Assembly: GCA_947062475.1 (NCBI GenBank)
Contig: CAMSQA010000010.1
Location: 1-43,910 of the forward strand
Direction of reading: 5' to 3'
DNA from: an uncultured Clostridia bacterium
Lineage (GTDB): Bacteria > Bacillota > Clostridia > Christensenellales > UBA1242
DNA: 43,910 nucleotides
Shown piece after piece: positions 42,522 through 43,910 of this stretch. A program made the translations under genes and the position numbers. Within the stretch, counting starts at the first letter, position 1. Every line of letters starts with the position of its first letter. Below the pieces are notes generated by a model. The model was not told the DNA's origin and ran no database searches. It saw nothing but the letters and a program-made list of their open reading frames with translations.

Positions 42522-43671
42522 AAGTTTAAGAAGAAGCTTAAACGTTGTTTTATGTTTGATATTAGCTCTTTTTTTACTTGCAACAGGCTGTGCTGCAATA
42601 AATCATAAATCTATACTTGCAAATGCAGATTATGCTTCTACATCGGCTAAAGCTATGTGTGTTATGGAAGCAGGTTCAAAAAGAATGCTATATCATAAAA
42701 ATCAGTCAGAAAAACTTCCTATGGCAAGCACAACAAAAATAATGACTGCAATCACTGCAATTGAAAATTGTGAAGATCTTGACAAACCTTTTGAAGTTTC
42801 TAATAAATCTATAGGTATAAGCGGAACAAGCATCTATTTAAGAAAGGGTGAAGTTATGACAATGCGAGACCTATTATATGGACTTATGCTTGTTTCTGGA
42901 AATGATGCATCTGTTGCTATTGGTGAGCAAATTTCAGGAAGTCAAAATAAATTTGTTGAACTTATGAATAAGACAGCAATCAAGATTGGTGCAAAAAACA
43001 GTCATTTTGACAATACGCATGGATTAGATAGCAAAACGCATTATACTACAGCATATGACCTTGCTTTAATTACAAGCTATGCACTTTCTAATGACACCTT
43101 TAGAGAACTGGTTTCTACAAAAAATACAAAAATTACAAATACTGATGGAAAGGTGAGATATTTAAAAAACAAAAATAAACTTTTAAATAGTCTTGATGGT
43201 TGTTGCGGAGTCAAAACTGGCTTTACTGATGATGCTGGCAGATGTCTTGTTTCTGCTTGTGAAAGAGATGGTATGACTGTAGTTTGTGTGGTTTTAAATT
43301 GTGGTCCAATGTTTGAAGAAAGCAGGGCATTGCTTGAAAGAGCTTTTAAAGAATATAATTTGATTGATTTGACTACAAGTTATACTTACAATCGATATAT
43401 CGATGTAAATAGAGGCAAAACTGAAAAAGTTGAGATAGGGACAACAGAAAAGTATTTTTATCCTTTAAAAGCTGAAGAACTTTCTAAGGTAAGTTATGAA
43501 TACGACATCCTTGACAATATTGAAGCACCTGTCAATAAAGGTGAAGAAGTGGGAGAGATAAAAATTTTTATCGATAAAAACTTGCATTTTTCCGAAAAAG
43601 TGGTTACAATGGATGATGTAAGGAGAGATTCTATTTGGTCTAAGTTAAAAGATTTTATAGAACGATGGTAA
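42514..43671 (+). CDS. dacF: D-alanyl-D-alanine carboxypeptidase DacF
   Basis: This low-molecular-weight penicillin-binding protein removes the terminal D-alanine of peptidoglycan peptides, and in sporulating Firmicutes it tunes the crosslinking of spore cortex. The 385-residue protein has all three serine-transferase motifs: STTK (S72, K75), SGN (128-130) and KTG (234-236). A C-terminal beta-rich domain follows. The N-terminal signal reads LLATGCAA, close to a lipobox although the -3 residue is alanine; lipidation at that cysteine is possible and would be unusual for this family. I chose the ATG at 42514, with GAGGAGG six bases upstream, over earlier in-frame ATG codons. spmA and spmB, common neighbours, are absent. 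Confidence 0.95.
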   Translation: MNRSLRRSLNVVLCLILALFLLATGCAAINHKSILANADYASTSAKAMCVMEAGSKRMLYHKNQSEKLPMASTTKIMTAITAIENCEDLDKPFEVSNKSIGISGTSIYLRKGEVMTMRDLLYGLMLVSGNDASVAIGEQISGSQNKFVELMNKTAIKIGAKNSHFDNTHGLDSKTHYTTAYDLALITSYALSNDTFRELVSTKNTKITNTDGKVRYLKNKNKLLNSLDGCCGVKTGFTDDAGRCLVSACERDGMTVVCVVLNCGPMFEESRALLERAFKEYNLIDLTTSYTYNRYIDVNRGKTEKVEIGTTEKYFYPLKAEELSKVSYEYDILDNIEAPVNKGEEVGEIKIFIDKNLHFSEKVVTMDDVRRDSIWSKLKDFIERW

Positions 43672-43674
43672 TAA

Positions 43675-43910
43675 ATGAGATTAAATAAATTTTTATCAAA
43701 CAGTGGAGTTGCTTCAAGACGTAAATGTGACCAACTTATATCTGAAGGTAAAGTTGAAGTAAATGGAAAGCCTGTCAATGAAATGGGGCTTAAAATTAAT
43801 GAAAAAAAAGATAAAGTGACAATAGAGGGAAGGGTAATTAAATTGCCTTCCTCTTTTGTATATATAAAACTTAATAAACCAAAAGGTTATGCTTGCACAG
43901 CAAATGATGA
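43675..43910 (+). CDS. rluB: Pseudouridine synthase RluB-like (partial, runs off the window)
   Basis: RluB-type enzymes convert a uridine in helix 80 of 23S rRNA to pseudouridine. The first 78 residues are present: an S4 RNA-binding domain starting RLNKFLSNSGVASRRKCDQL, followed by YIKLNKPKGYACTANDE, the conserved strand just before the catalytic domain. The catalytic aspartate lies beyond the window edge. It starts three bases after dacF, after two stop codons in tandem, and has only a weak ribosome site. RsuA or RluE relatives are possible, but the context after dacF is typical of rluB. Confidence 0.9.
   Translation, partial: MRLNKFLSNSGVASRRKCDQLISEGKVEVNGKPVNEMGLKINEKKDKVTIEGRVIKLPSSFVYIKLNKPKGYACTAND

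Overview
This is an AT-rich stretch of chromosome from a Gram-positive-type, probably anaerobic member of the Clostridia. The evidence is: the spore genes gpr, ytfJ/gerW and dacF; mcsA-mcsB-clpC; RNase J; long-form HPF; consensus SigA promoters and strong GGAGG ribosome sites; a 2[4Fe-4S] ferredoxin; and a thioredoxin reductase that has lost its NADPH motifs. No phage, transposon, CRISPR array, rRNA or tRNA was seen. Gene content suggests an uncultured, streamlined gut-type Clostridia, but the sequence alone does not give a genus.

Layout. Positions 1-207 hold a 55-bp repeat array that probably runs off the left edge. 252-9881 is mostly housekeeping: tadA (minus), two CPBP membrane proteases with rlmH, a DUF378 gene with a coupled 28-codon membrane peptide (minus), greA, an unknown membrane protein, RNase J, a TrmR-like methyltransferase, a PAP2 phosphatase, and tsaE-tsaB. 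10034-14104 has a zinc-ribbon/acidic-tail protein convergent with a 1133-residue surface protein carrying repeated jelly-roll-like modules. 14268-16934 has a TauE/SafE permease split into two half-proteins, a ferredoxin, and a Ppx/GppA-like protein that seems catalytically dead. 17045-20652 is an envelope and division cluster: HtrA-like lipoprotein, divergent MreB, MinD and a short MinE.

20723-28368 is the most unusual region. A minus-strand operon encodes a 388-residue membrane-anchored protein and a 2149-residue exported protein. The latter is built from about seven ~200-residue repeats plus InlB-type repeats, and contains a 926-bp nearly perfect internal duplication. The operon has a perfect consensus promoter, a ~245-nt leader and an operator-like palindrome, and diverges from rplM-rpsI.

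28970-40647 returns to housekeeping: rplM-rpsI behind a probable L13 leader, a candidate ferredoxin-type thioredoxin reductase, dinB, a degenerate amidohydrolase-like protein joined to tex, then a miniature mcsA with mcsB-clpC (no ctsR), hpf and rpsT. 40751-43910 is one tightly packed operon: gpr, a DUF2953 protein, ytfJ, dacF and the start of rluB.

Recurring themes are degenerate relatives of known enzymes (Ppx/GppA, amidohydrolase, MreB), shortened versions of conserved genes (mcsA, gpr, minE), and very large repeat-built exported proteins with no recognised family beyond their small repeats.
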